Below, one piece after another: positions 1-7,368 of a stretch of 13,846 nt of DNA. Below the pieces are notes generated by a model. That model was not told the DNA's origin. It did no database searches and was given only the letters and a program-made list of their open reading frames with translations. The DNA is from Patescibacteria group bacterium (GTDB lineage: Bacteria; Patescibacteriota; Patescibacteriia; UBA2591; UBA6264). The first letter of the stretch is position 1; the number at the start of each line of letters is the position of its first letter. The DNA lies in assembly GCA_022572625.1 (NCBI GenBank), contig JACZVN010000003.1, positions 1-13,846 on the forward strand. The letters run 5' to 3'. The position numbers and the translations under genes were made by a program.

Positions 1-1373
1 CTTAAGAGAAGACAAGAATGTTTTTTTTGATCCTTTTGATAGCTTCGATATTGGTAAACTAGAGCCAGAGTAGTTAATCCAAGGATTAAAATAATAATCA
101 ATAGAATCTTTTTGGAACGAATTCTATCCTTAGATAAAGTCGCCGGCACGTCAATTAATCGAGAAATACTTTTTTCCTCAGCCGTACCCTGAGTTAAATT
201 AGACTCTGAGGTTGAAGCCGCAGATTCTTTAGAATCCAGTGTTTCTAAACTTTCTTGTTCTTTGCTCTCAATCTGTTTAAACTTTTTAATTTTAATCACG
301 GGATGACTTTTATCCCATTTTTTAATTAACCCGCGCAAGGCTAATCCAATTGCTTCGATATAAAAAAGTGAATTTATTGATTTTTTTTCATCAATAAAAA
401 TAGTTGGCTGGCCAATTTTTACTGGTAAACCAATTTCTTGAGCAAAATAATCAACCAATCCTTTTAATTGGGCCGTCCCGCCAACTAAAATAACCTCATT
501 AATTTTAAGCTTGGTTTTATTTTCAAAATGATCAAATGATTCTTTTATTTCTTTTAAAACTGGTTCTAAAGTCTTTTTTAAAACAGCCGCTAAATCCGGC
601 TTTTCACCGGCTAAACCATATTTAATTTTTAACTCTTCCGCTTCTTCTGGTTTTACCTTTAAGGTCTCAACAATTTTGCGGTTTAAAACATCGCCGGCTA
701 TTTTAATCGAATAAGAATAGCGCAAATCACCCCGGTCAAAAATAGCGACATTGGTCGTTACTGCCCCCATATCAATCACACAAATCGGTTCCTTAGGAGG
801 CTTAATAAATAAACCTCTTAAAATCGCTAGAGTTTCAATATCAAAAAATTCTACTTCTATTTTCAAGGCTTGAAAAAATTCCCGCCACTCTAGGGCCACG
901 GTCCGACTAGCGGCGATTAATAAATTCTCCATTCTAATTCTTTGCTGATCTAAAACCGTCACCTTTAATATTTTATCAGTAAATAATAAATCCTCTTGAT
1001 TAAGCGGGATATTTTTTTTAGCTTCCTGCCAAATTAAATTTTTTCTTTCAGTGACGGCAAAATTAGGCGTGATATTCCGGCCCTTAAAAATTATATCAAA
1101 AACATGGGTATAAATTTGACTTTCGGGTAGACTAAAAATCAACTTTTTAGCGGTAATACGGTGAGGTTGGGCCTTGGAAAACGCTTCTTTAACGGCTTTA
1201 ATTAATTTTTCTTGATTTTTAATTCTCCCCTTTTCTATAATGCCAGGCTCTAATTTTAGTCTACTTAAACTAAATACTTTAATCTTTCGTCCAGTTTTTA
1301 TCAATTCAACCACTTCAAGACTATGGTCAGCAATATCCAGCCCAATTGATTTTTTTTGAAAAAAATTAAACAT
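1..1373 (-). CDS. pilM: PilM-like actin-fold ATPase with C-terminal membrane helix (partial, runs off left edge)
   Basis: The reading frame opens at an ATG at 1373 and stays open for 457 codons to the left edge, so the C-terminus is missing. Actin/FtsA-fold signatures are visible: a phosphate-1-like segment near residue 11 (GLDIADHSLEVVEL), a phosphate-2-like segment at about 199-208 (VIDMGAVTTN) and an adenosine-type segment at about 294-303 (VILVGGTAQL), followed by EAIGLALRG near 345. PilM proteins bind ATP on the cytoplasmic face of type IV pilus machines and recruit PilN. The PilM fold should end near residue 355. Here a Lys/Glu/Ser-rich linker follows, then a hydrophobic helix at about 422-441 (KKILLIIILILGLTTLALVY). 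This suggests a membrane-anchored PilM or a fusion to a PilN-like part. The gene starts 3 bases after the kinase stop, with no clear Shine-Dalgarno. Function is confident; the gene's true end is unknown. Confidence 0.88.
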   Translation of the reverse strand, partial: MFNFFQKKSIGLDIADHSLEVVELIKTGRKIKVFSLSRLKLEPGIIEKGRIKNQEKLIKAVKEAFSKAQPHRITAKKLIFSLPESQIYTHVFDIIFKGRNITPNFAVTERKNLIWQEAKKNIPLNQEDLLFTDKILKVTVLDQQRIRMENLLIAASRTVALEWREFFQALKIEVEFFDIETLAILRGLFIKPPKEPICVIDMGAVTTNVAIFDRGDLRYSYSIKIAGDVLNRKIVETLKVKPEEAEELKIKYGLAGEKPDLAAVLKKTLEPVLKEIKESFDHFENKTKLKINEVILVGGTAQLKGLVDYFAQEIGLPVKIGQPTIFIDEKKSINSLFYIEAIGLALRGLIKKWDKSHPVIKIKKFKQIESKEQESLETLDSKESAASTSESNLTQGTAEEKSISRLIDVPATLSKDRIRSKKILLIIILILGLTTLALVYQYRSYQKDQKKHSCLLL

Positions 1374-1376
1374 ATT

Positions 1377-2645
1377 TTACTTTTTACCTTGTTTTTTAGG
1401 AATGGTGATATAAAAAACTGATCCTTGGTTCATTATTGAATCAAACCATATTTTACCGCCGATAATTTCAATAATCACCTTGGCAATATAAAGGCCCAAT
1501 CCAGCCCCTTCAGTTTCCAATTTAACGGCATTATCCGCTCGAAAAAACTTTTCAAAAATATTTTTCTGGTCCTCCTCAGGAATACCAATGCCGTTATCCT
1601 TGATCGTAATTAAATACTCTTGAGCATTTTTCTCAGTTAAAAAAATAAAAACATTACATTTTTTATCACCCGGTGAATAACGAATTGCATTAACAATTAA
1701 ATTATTAATAACTTGTTTAATTAAAATTTTATCAACTAAAACTGGTGAAAATTTTTCTTTTGGTTTTTTAAAAATAACCTGGCATTTTTTAAACTTAGCT
1801 AGACTGATGGTATCATTAATAACTGATTGAATAATATCTTCCAGTTGAACTAGTTCTGGCTTGACCGCCAATTTTCCTGATTCAATTCGAGAAATATCAA
1901 GAAAATCATCAACTAACTGAAAAATTTCTCCGGCCGAATGATTAATATTATCTAAATATTCCCGGTGTTTATCACTTAATTTATCCTTAGTTTCACTGCG
2001 CAGCATTTCCACAAATAAACGAATAGAGGTGGTCGGGGTGCGGAGCTGATGAGAGGCAATGGAAATAAAGTCTGTTTTCATCTTATCTATTTCTTTTTGT
2101 CGGCTGGATAAAAAGCCACCTAAATAAGCGACAACAAAAAATATCAAGACGCGATTTAAAATAACCGAAAAAGCAATATATAAATTATTTGGCCGAGCCA
2201 AAATTTCCGCACCAATTTTAGAAACATGAGGAATCACTCCATAGAGTTCTAGAGTAGTTAAACCTAAATAGGCAAAACTAGAAAAAATAGCAATCCCTAA
2301 TCCAGCCTGCAAAGAAAATAAAATGGCTAAAGTGGTGATAGGAATTAAATAAAGAAAACTAAAAACACTGGCAAAACCTCCGGTGTAATAAATAATCAAA
2401 GTAATCAGCCAAACTTCACTTATTGGCCAAAGCCAGAGTGACAATTTAATAAATTTATTTTCTTTAATAAACCAGCTAAATAAAAAATTTAAACCGGCAG
2501 TGGCAATAAAAAAATAAATAACAATTTGCCAGCTAAAAACAATCCCCAAGGGAATTAAAAACAGCAATATTGCCAAAGAAAATAACAATATTAACCAAGT
2601 TATTTTAACGCGCTTTTCTAAATTAGCGATTAAATTATTTTGCAT
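1377..2645 (-). CDS. Membrane sensor histidine kinase in pilus operon
   Basis: A 422-residue protein. The first 180 residues hold about six hydrophobic helices (roughly 13-33, 38-58, 66-87, 92-112, 114-134, 155-178) with short loops and no recognisable extracellular domain, so the signal is probably sensed in or near the membrane. There is no visible HAMP or PAS domain. The kinase core follows directly: H-box with phospho-accepting His199 (ASHQLRTP), N-box with Asn319 (NNLIVNAIRYS), G1 box at 350-355 (DNGIGI), F-box (FEKFF) near 364 and G2 box at 380-385 (GAGLGL). All catalytic boxes look intact. It lies between the PilX-like gene and pilM, 40 bases after the former. Its partner is not adjacent; the CheY-like protein at the head of the same cluster is the obvious candidate. 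Kinase identity is secure; a pilus role is inferred from context. Confidence 0.93.
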   Translation of the reverse strand: MQNNLIANLEKRVKITWLILLFSLAILLFLIPLGIVFSWQIVIYFFIATAGLNFLFSWFIKENKFIKLSLWLWPISEVWLITLIIYYTGGFASVFSFLYLIPITTLAILFSLQAGLGIAIFSSFAYLGLTTLELYGVIPHVSKIGAEILARPNNLYIAFSVILNRVLIFFVVAYLGGFLSSRQKEIDKMKTDFISIASHQLRTPTTSIRLFVEMLRSETKDKLSDKHREYLDNINHSAGEIFQLVDDFLDISRIESGKLAVKPELVQLEDIIQSVINDTISLAKFKKCQVIFKKPKEKFSPVLVDKILIKQVINNLIVNAIRYSPGDKKCNVFIFLTEKNAQEYLITIKDNGIGIPEEDQKNIFEKFFRADNAVKLETEGAGLGLYIAKVIIEIIGGKIWFDSIMNQGSVFYITIPKKQGKK

Positions 2646-2685
2646 TATTTTTTATCTAAATTAGAGTTTGACTTTCAAATTAATC

Positions 2686-3105
2686 CTATTTTTCCTCCCA
2701 ACTATCAATAATAATTGAATTATTATTTAGAGTCAAATCAACCTGAATTAGCTTATAATAATTATCACTATTACCGTTTACCACTACTCTTCTTTGATCA
2801 TTACCCAAGTCAGTTACCTCGATTACACAAAAACCATTACTGACTATTAAATCTAGTGTTCCCTCTCCTACTCCGTAATTAGTATTAAGTTGAATACGTC
2901 GCAAAGTCTCTTCCATACAACCATCAGCCACGGATAAAGACTCTGATCCGCGTTGAACTGTATAACCCATCTCTAATTCGCCTAAACCTAAAATAGAAGC
3001 GGTATAAGCCATAATTAAGGTCACGGCGCTAACAATAATAATTGTTAAAAGAGCGGCAATAGCCGAAGGTGATTTAAATTTAATCATTTTAATCCTATTA
3101 GACAT
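2686..3105 (-). CDS. PilX-like minor pilus component
   Basis: A 139-residue protein with a short basic N-terminus and one hydrophobic helix at about 14-40, followed by a segment with acidic residues (LGELEMGY) and then SLSVADGCMEETLRRI at 56-71. That last pattern resembles PilX-type minor pilins, in which a small residue, Cys and Glu precede an amphipathic helix. Cys63 and Cys93 could form a disulphide outside the cell. Unlike its neighbours it lacks a canonical prepilin cleavage box: no Gly-Phe-Thr-Leu-Ile-Glu run is present, and the helix begins SPSAIAALL without Glu at +5. It may be cut atypically or stay membrane-anchored. It starts 3 bases after the stop of the PilW-like gene, so the two are probably translationally coupled. 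The family call rests on context and the Cys/Glu pattern. Confidence 0.72.
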   Translation of the reverse strand: MSNRIKMIKFKSPSAIAALLTIIIVSAVTLIMAYTASILGLGELEMGYTVQRGSESLSVADGCMEETLRRIQLNTNYGVGEGTLDLIVSNGFCVIEVTDLGNDQRRVVVNGNSDNYYKLIQVDLTLNNNSIIIDSWEEK

Positions 3106-3108
3106 AAT

Positions 3109-3645
3109 TTATTGCCTTACGCTAACGGCCGTGCGCCAGCTTTGTGAATAAGTAAAATTTAAATCACTGGTTGAATTATTATATTCAATCGTCATTTCAA
3201 TTCTAATATTTTCTCGATTAGAACCGGCTGGGGTTAAATTAGTAAAAACTAAATTAGTTATTTTAGTTTGTCTACTAGTAAGCATAATTGGGTCACTTAA
3301 CCCTTGAATAATTTGCAAACGGCCGTCGTCTTGATCCAATTCAATAATCGTGGGATCCTTGGCTCCGTCAGCCAAGGAAAGAGATAAGATTCCAGGATCA
3401 ACCTCAAAAGAAGAGGATCCAATATTAATTCCAGTCGCCCCGCGTATTTGTTGGCTAATTAAATTTAAAGCCAAGCGAGCATTAGCCTGCACTTCTTGGG
3501 TGACGTAAGTCTTATTTTTAGAATTAGAAATAGAAATACTAAAAATGACAAAAGAAACAACTACCATACCAATAATAGTAATATAGATCAGAGTTTCAAT
3601 TAGGGTAAATCCATCTGGTTTAAACTTTAATTTTTGAGAATTCAT
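3109..3645 (-). CDS. Prepilin, PilW/GspJ-like minor pilin
   Basis: A 178-residue protein with a textbook type III signal: a 12-residue basic leader ending in Gly12, then FTLIETLIYITIIGMVVV with Glu17 at position +5 and a hydrophobic helix to about residue 39. Cleavage and N-methylation by a PilD peptidase are expected between Gly12 and Phe13. After the helix comes an amphipathic stretch (ARLALNLISQQIRGATG) like that of PilW/GspJ-type minor pilins, then a beta-rich globular domain. It lies 3 bases after the stop of the giant pilin-like gene and 3 bases before the PilX-like gene. This order (GspH-, large-, PilW- and PilX-like) matches a minor-pilin priming or tip complex. The prepilin call is firm; the subfamily is approximate. 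Confidence 0.88.
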   Translation of the reverse strand: MNSQKLKFKPDGFTLIETLIYITIIGMVVVSFVIFSISISNSKNKTYVTQEVQANARLALNLISQQIRGATGINIGSSSFEVDPGILSLSLADGAKDPTIIELDQDDGRLQIIQGLSDPIMLTSRQTKITNLVFTNLTPAGSNRENIRIEMTIEYNNSTSDLNFTYSQSWRTAVSVRQ

Positions 3646-3648
3646 AAA

Positions 3649-5697
3649 TTACCGATAATTTATTCTTGTTTCTTGTAAAATAGGGGTATCAAGATTATCA
3701 CCGATTAATTCAATCCGGTATTGTATCCATTGATTATCATTTAATTCTAATGGGATAATCGTCCCGTCCGCATTGATAAAATAAGTATCGGCTCCAGTTT
3801 CTCCGTACCAATCAGTCCAAATACCGGGTGATCCGCTAGAATCTGGAGCGGCCCTGATTTGCAATTTAATTTCACAAGTCGGAGAACAGGTCGGAATACT
3901 CTGGTCCCATTCTACCGTTTGAATAGGTGAGGTATTACCCATATCAAAGGCCGAGGAAATAAAATAGCCATTTTGTTTAAATAATCCTTCAATGATAAAA
4001 TGAAGTATAATTCCGCTATTGCCAATGGCCCAACTATCATTACTCGCTAACATTTGCACGGTTTTAAGTCTTTTATTGGTTGGTGAGGAAACACTGGTCC
4101 ATTCCACTCCGTCATATTTATAAATATCTCCGTTATTACCCACCACCTGACCGTCATCACTGGTAAATAAATATATACTTTGCCAGTTAGTGCTTCCCGT
4201 ATCAGTAAATTTTGACCAATCACTGCCGTCGTAATGCCATATTCGGCCGCTATCTCCAACTATCCAGCCGTCATTGGCGGAGACCATAAAAACATCACTC
4301 CAAACTTCATCGCCCGTATCAGTAAATTCTGACCAATCACTGCCGTCGTAATTAATAATAATTCCATCTTCTCCCACGGCCCATCCGTCACTGGCGGAAA
4401 CCATAAAAATACTGTTTAAATTTTTATTGGTCGGAGACGAAACCGATGACCAGCTGGTGCCGTCGTAGTGAAAAATTATTCCCAGTTCCCCCATTATCCA
4501 ACCGTCACTGGTGGAAACCATGCCAATGGCATAAAGTTCATCCCCACCTAAATCAACAAATTCTGACCAATCACTGCCGTCGTAGTGAAGAACTTTACCG
4601 CTATTGCCAATGACCCAAAGATCATTAGCTGAAATACTATCAAAGTCATTCAAATTTTTAGTAGTAACAGAATTATAAATAATGGTAATATCGGCTAAAT
4701 TGGGAGTGTCAAAATCAGCTTGATCACGGGTTAAAATAGCCCGATACTGTAAATATTGGCCGTCAGGCGAAGAAATATCAGAAGATTGAGATTTAGTTAA
4801 TTCACTGCTAAATGACGACCAGGTCTCATCAGGAGTAGGAGTATTGCCAGTCCTGGTGGCAATGGTTAAATCAGTTCTAGAAAGAAGCAATTCAGTCCAA
4901 TAAGTGGTATCCCAATGAGTACTGGAGTCGCTACTGTCAAAAACTCTTGATAAAAAAGTACCGGAAACTACTCCATCACTAAGGGCAATACTGGCCCCTT
5001 CGCCCGATCCGGCTACAACCGTGTCATTAAATATCCCACTATTAAAATCAGTCGCCGTGGTATCAATAAATTGATCTCCGCCAGCCGCCACCCAGGTGCC
5101 ATCAGCCGCGCTGTCTAATTTAATTTCTCCGGCCGTATTATAATCCACATTCTCATTATCAGAATCATATCTTGTTTGATCAGACCAAATACTTTGACCA
5201 GGACCGCCTGACCAGTCAGTCTGGACCCAATTAACAGAATCCCAATTACTTAAATAAGCCACTCTTTGAACTGAGTTAATCACCCCCTGCCTTACGTCCC
5301 AGGTAAGAATGACCGTCATTCTTTTAGTATTAACGTCAGTATAAGAACCAGGACAGCCGACGATTTCATCTAAAGCATCGCGACAGACATCTTCAATTGT
5401 AATTAAGCGGGTATATTTTCCATCAATTAACTCTGACTCTCCGCTACTTAAAACCCATTGACCGCCGCTAATTGAAATCACAGCCGGACTATAAATAAAT
5501 TCATTCCAGGAAGTGTCATGAATTGATCGTAAAGCTTCAATTCCCTCCTGAGCCAAAGCCTCAGCTTGCGTCTGCTCTCCTCCCTGCCTCATTGCGTTAA
5601 ATCCGCCGACGACTAAAGAAGCCATGGCCGCACCAATAAGAGCAAAAATAGCCATAGCAATTATGACTTCTAAGATAGATTGGGCTTTTTGATGCAT
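3649..5697 (-). CDS. Giant prepilin-like protein with beta-propeller-type repeats, candidate pilus-tip adhesin
   Basis: A 682-residue protein. The N-terminus (KAQSILEVIIAMAIFALIGA) is a prepilin-type signal with probable cleavage after Ala5 and Glu10 at +5, followed by a pilin helix to about residue 36 and an amphipathic segment with QAEALAQEGIEALRSI. Residues 60-150 look like a small pilin head with Cys105 and Cys114. Next come an aromatic linker (VQTDWSGGPGQ), a beta-rich module (247-341), about six repeats of 39 residues (349-567; core DGWxxGxxGxIxHYDGxxWS), and a second copy of the beta-rich module (578-681) with Cys604 and Cys608. The repeats resemble YCF48/BNR-type propeller blades. Ordinary pilins have 130-200 residues, so some 500 residues would be displayed outside the cell. 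It sits among minor pilins, which suggests a tip adhesin. Adhesion is inference; the prepilin and repeat structure are seen directly. Confidence 0.85.
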   Translation of the reverse strand: MHQKAQSILEVIIAMAIFALIGAAMASLVVGGFNAMRQGGEQTQAEALAQEGIEALRSIHDTSWNEFIYSPAVISISGGQWVLSSGESELIDGKYTRLITIEDVCRDALDEIVGCPGSYTDVNTKRMTVILTWDVRQGVINSVQRVAYLSNWDSVNWVQTDWSGGPGQSIWSDQTRYDSDNENVDYNTAGEIKLDSAADGTWVAAGGDQFIDTTATDFNSGIFNDTVVAGSGEGASIALSDGVVSGTFLSRVFDSSDSSTHWDTTYWTELLLSRTDLTIATRTGNTPTPDETWSSFSSELTKSQSSDISSPDGQYLQYRAILTRDQADFDTPNLADITIIYNSVTTKNLNDFDSISANDLWVIGNSGKVLHYDGSDWSEFVDLGGDELYAIGMVSTSDGWIMGELGIIFHYDGTSWSSVSSPTNKNLNSIFMVSASDGWAVGEDGIIINYDGSDWSEFTDTGDEVWSDVFMVSANDGWIVGDSGRIWHYDGSDWSKFTDTGSTNWQSIYLFTSDDGQVVGNNGDIYKYDGVEWTSVSSPTNKRLKTVQMLASNDSWAIGNSGIILHFIIEGLFKQNGYFISSAFDMGNTSPIQTVEWDQSIPTCSPTCEIKLQIRAAPDSSGSPGIWTDWYGETGADTYFINADGTIIPLELNDNQWIQYRIELIGDNLDTPILQETRINYR
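3655..3966 (-). repeat. Second copy of the duplicated beta-rich module (C-terminal)
   Basis: Residues 578-681 form the C-terminal end of the giant pilin-like protein and match residues 247-341. This copy has an inserted CSPTC motif (Cys604, Cys608) that could form a small disulphide loop; the first copy has no cysteine. The module ends at the stop codon, so the array is capped on both sides by the same type of domain. Confidence 0.65.
3997..4653 (-). repeat. Tandem array of about six 117-bp coding repeats
   Basis: Within the giant pilin-like gene, residues 349-567 form about six 39-residue units. At DNA level the 21-base string TGACCAATCACTGCCGTCGT plus A occurs exactly at 4213, 4330 and 4564, and a diverged copy lies at 4447. 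The starts are therefore spaced by 117 bases or a multiple. The segments around 4197-4235 and 4314-4352 differ at only one position in about 39. The last unit (about 544-567) lacks the tail after the HF/HY strand. Such near-identity points to recent duplication or gene conversion between blades. Confidence 0.9.
4675..4959 (-). repeat. First copy of a duplicated beta-rich module in the giant pilin-like protein
   Basis: Residues 247-341 share a skeleton with residues 578-681 of the same protein (bases 3655-3966). TFLSRVFD matches YFISSAFD at the start, a W and an arginine-containing strand sit in the middle, and GQYLQYRAIL...DTPNLADITIIY matches NQWIQYRIEL...DTPILQETRINY at the end. The two copies bracket the propeller-like array. 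They are diverged at DNA level, so this duplication is older than the blade duplication. The fold is not recognised with certainty; a jelly-roll or discoidin-like sandwich is possible. Confidence 0.65.
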
Positions 5698-5746
5698 TTG
5701 GCTTAATATTTAATTAAAAAAATAAATTTATCACCAATCAGATATG

Positions 5747-5766
5747 AATCACGGCCGGACTATAAA
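5747..5766 (-). repeat. Short intergenic copy of a segment of the giant pilin-like gene
   Basis: The 77-base gap between the GspH-like gene and the giant pilin-like gene contains a 20-base stretch that matches 5476-5495, inside the giant gene, at 19 of 20 positions and in the same orientation. On the minus strand it would read TAT AGT CCG GCC GTG ATT, encoding YSPAVI as in the gene, but it soon meets a TGA. It may be a scar of duplication or deletion of a pilin-like gene. A chance match cannot be excluded. No hairpin or Shine-Dalgarno is clear in the rest of the gap. Confidence 0.45.
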
Positions 5767-5774
5767 ATAATTAT

Positions 5775-6242
5775 TTATTCAGACGGCTGCTCTTGGATTA
5801 ATCCTAGAGCATTAATACTAATTACTTTATTTCCACTAGTATCATGGCTTAAAATTATTTCTCCAGTGTTATCAGGCACTCCTAATCCCTGAGAAAAATT
5901 AACTTCTTGACCGGTTAAAGAGGTGGTAATAGTTAAAACTTGATCAAGGGTTATTACCAGATCATAACTGCTGTCTCGACTCGCATAAGATGAACCTTGA
6001 TATAAAATATACTGATCATTAGTTTCAGGATTTATTTCAAAATAAACACCATGGGCTGAATTATTTAACCCGGCGACACTACGCACTTTAATAATGCGCA
6101 AATTTTGAACAAGCTGACTTGCATTTTCATTAAGTTGACTTTTAACTTGTAAATTTCCATAGATTGGTGCTCCAATTGCAACCAAAATTAACATGATCGC
6201 CATAACGATGATTAATTCAATTAAAGTAAATGATTTAATCAT
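5775..6242 (-). CDS. Prepilin, GspH/FimT-like
   Basis: A 155-residue protein beginning MIKSFTLIELIIVMAIMLIL. The FTLIE box with Glu9 at +5 and the hydrophobic helix at 5-27 mark a type IV prepilin. The residue before the expected cut is Ser4, not Gly, and the leader is only four residues. No better upstream start exists, because the pilC stop lies 2 bases ahead. After the helix, QLVQNLRIIKVRSVAGLNNSAHGVYF at about 43-68 follows the GspH/FimT plan of an amphipathic helix with Arg, then small residues, then a GVYF-like strand. The rest is a beta-rich head. It is the first pilin gene after pilB and pilC, and the only small prepilin here that could be a major or pseudopilin subunit, although GspH-like proteins are usually minor. 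Prepilin nature is firm; rank is uncertain. Confidence 0.88.
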   Translation of the reverse strand: MIKSFTLIELIIVMAIMLILVAIGAPIYGNLQVKSQLNENASQLVQNLRIIKVRSVAGLNNSAHGVYFEINPETNDQYILYQGSSYASRDSSYDLVITLDQVLTITTSLTGQEVNFSQGLGVPDNTGEIILSHDTSGNKVISINALGLIQEQPSE

Positions 6243-6244
6243 TT

Positions 6245-7342
6245 TTATCTGCTAATATTTCCAGTAATATCATAGATTGGGGTGATAATCGATAAAGCTA
6301 AAAAGCCAACCACTAAACCAATAAAAATAAGTAGAATTGGTTCAATCGCCGTTGATAAAGCTTTAGTTGAATTATCTACTTCTGTTTCATAAAAATCAGC
6401 TAAATAAAACAAAACCTCTTCTAACTTACCTGACTCTTCACCCACCTTAACCATTTTTATAAGTAAAGTCGGAAATAAATTTTCAAATTGATTCAAATTC
6501 TCTGAAAGTTTAGTTCCTTGAACAATTCGGCGACTAACTGAACCTAGTGCTTTTTGGTAATAATAATTTCCGACCGTATGCTTGGTAATCTTTAATGCTT
6601 CGTCAATATTTAATCCACTTTTTATCAGTGTGGCAAGGGTTCTTGAAAAACGAGCCAAATTAGCATATTTGACCAACCTTTTAATAACCGGTATTTTTAA
6701 GAAAAACCAATGGGTGATGGGCTTGGCAAATTTTTGTTTTACAGTCCAACTTGTTAAAATAATCAGTCCAATTATGGATAAAAATAAAAGCAAACTATTG
6801 GCTTGAATAAAATGAGAAAAAGCAATCATCATTCTGGTAGTAACGGGTAAATCTGCTTTTAACCCCTCAAATAAAGGAATGATTTTAGGTAAAATTACAA
6901 AAGAAAGCACCATAAATAAAACAAAGGCCGCCGATAAAACAACAATTGGGTACAGCATGGCCCCTTTTATTTTAGCTACTAATTCTCTTTCCTTTTCCAA
7001 TTGCGTGGCAATATTGTCTAAATTCTCTTCCATGGTGCCGGAACTTTCTCCGGCGTAGACCGCGTTAATAAATAATCCAGAAAAAACATTTTCATGCTGA
7101 CGTAATGAGGAAGATAATGAACGTCCAGCTCTGATAGATTTTAATATTTGCTTTAATATTTTCTTTAATTTACCCGTGGCTGAACTTTCAACAATACTCA
7201 AAGCCTCGGTAATCGTAATCCCTGCTTTTAACATCACTGACAAATGCCTGGCCAAAAGCGTCCTTTGAGTTAAATTTACACCGCCAATATTAATTTCTAT
7301 GTCTAATATCCCCCTTTTTTTTGTTTGATTTTTCTGAGCCAT
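6245..7342 (-). CDS. pilC: Type IV pilus inner-membrane platform protein PilC
   Basis: A 365-residue protein with the duplicated T2SSF/GspF architecture. Domain 1 covers about 28-152 and domain 2 about 230-352. Each carries a helical bundle with a conserved glycine/glutamate motif (YAGESSG at 96-102 and VGEESG at 300-305). Hydrophobic helices lie at about 132-152, 183-200 and 333-354. LARHLSVMLKAGITITEAL near 30-48 and FSRTLATLIKSGLNIDEAL near 232-250 are the matching starts of the two halves. PilC is the membrane platform on which the hexameric ATPase PilB acts to push pilins into the fibre. At 365 residues it is somewhat shorter than proteobacterial PilC (about 400), mainly at the N-terminus. 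It follows pilB after 26 bases and is followed 2 bases later by the GspH-like prepilin, so one transcript is likely. Confidence 0.95.
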   Translation of the reverse strand: MAQKNQTKKRGILDIEINIGGVNLTQRTLLARHLSVMLKAGITITEALSIVESSATGKLKKILKQILKSIRAGRSLSSSLRQHENVFSGLFINAVYAGESSGTMEENLDNIATQLEKERELVAKIKGAMLYPIVVLSAAFVLFMVLSFVILPKIIPLFEGLKADLPVTTRMMIAFSHFIQANSLLLFLSIIGLIILTSWTVKQKFAKPITHWFFLKIPVIKRLVKYANLARFSRTLATLIKSGLNIDEALKITKHTVGNYYYQKALGSVSRRIVQGTKLSENLNQFENLFPTLLIKMVKVGEESGKLEEVLFYLADFYETEVDNSTKALSTAIEPILLIFIGLVVGFLALSIITPIYDITGNISR

Positions 7343-7368
7343 AATCTTACTAATAAATTAAAAAATAT

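Noticed and set aside
4047..4259. 70-codon minus-strand frame inside the giant pilin-like gene
   Set aside because: It is an out-of-frame shadow of the repeat region with no family features.
3997..4653. CRISPR-like array from regularly spaced 21-base repeats
   Set aside because: The spacing is 117 bases, the intervening sequence is itself repeated, and the whole array is in-frame coding sequence for 39-residue protein repeats.
6582..6806. 74-codon plus-strand frame opposite pilC
   Set aside because: Antisense to conserved PilC coding sequence, with no recognisable features.
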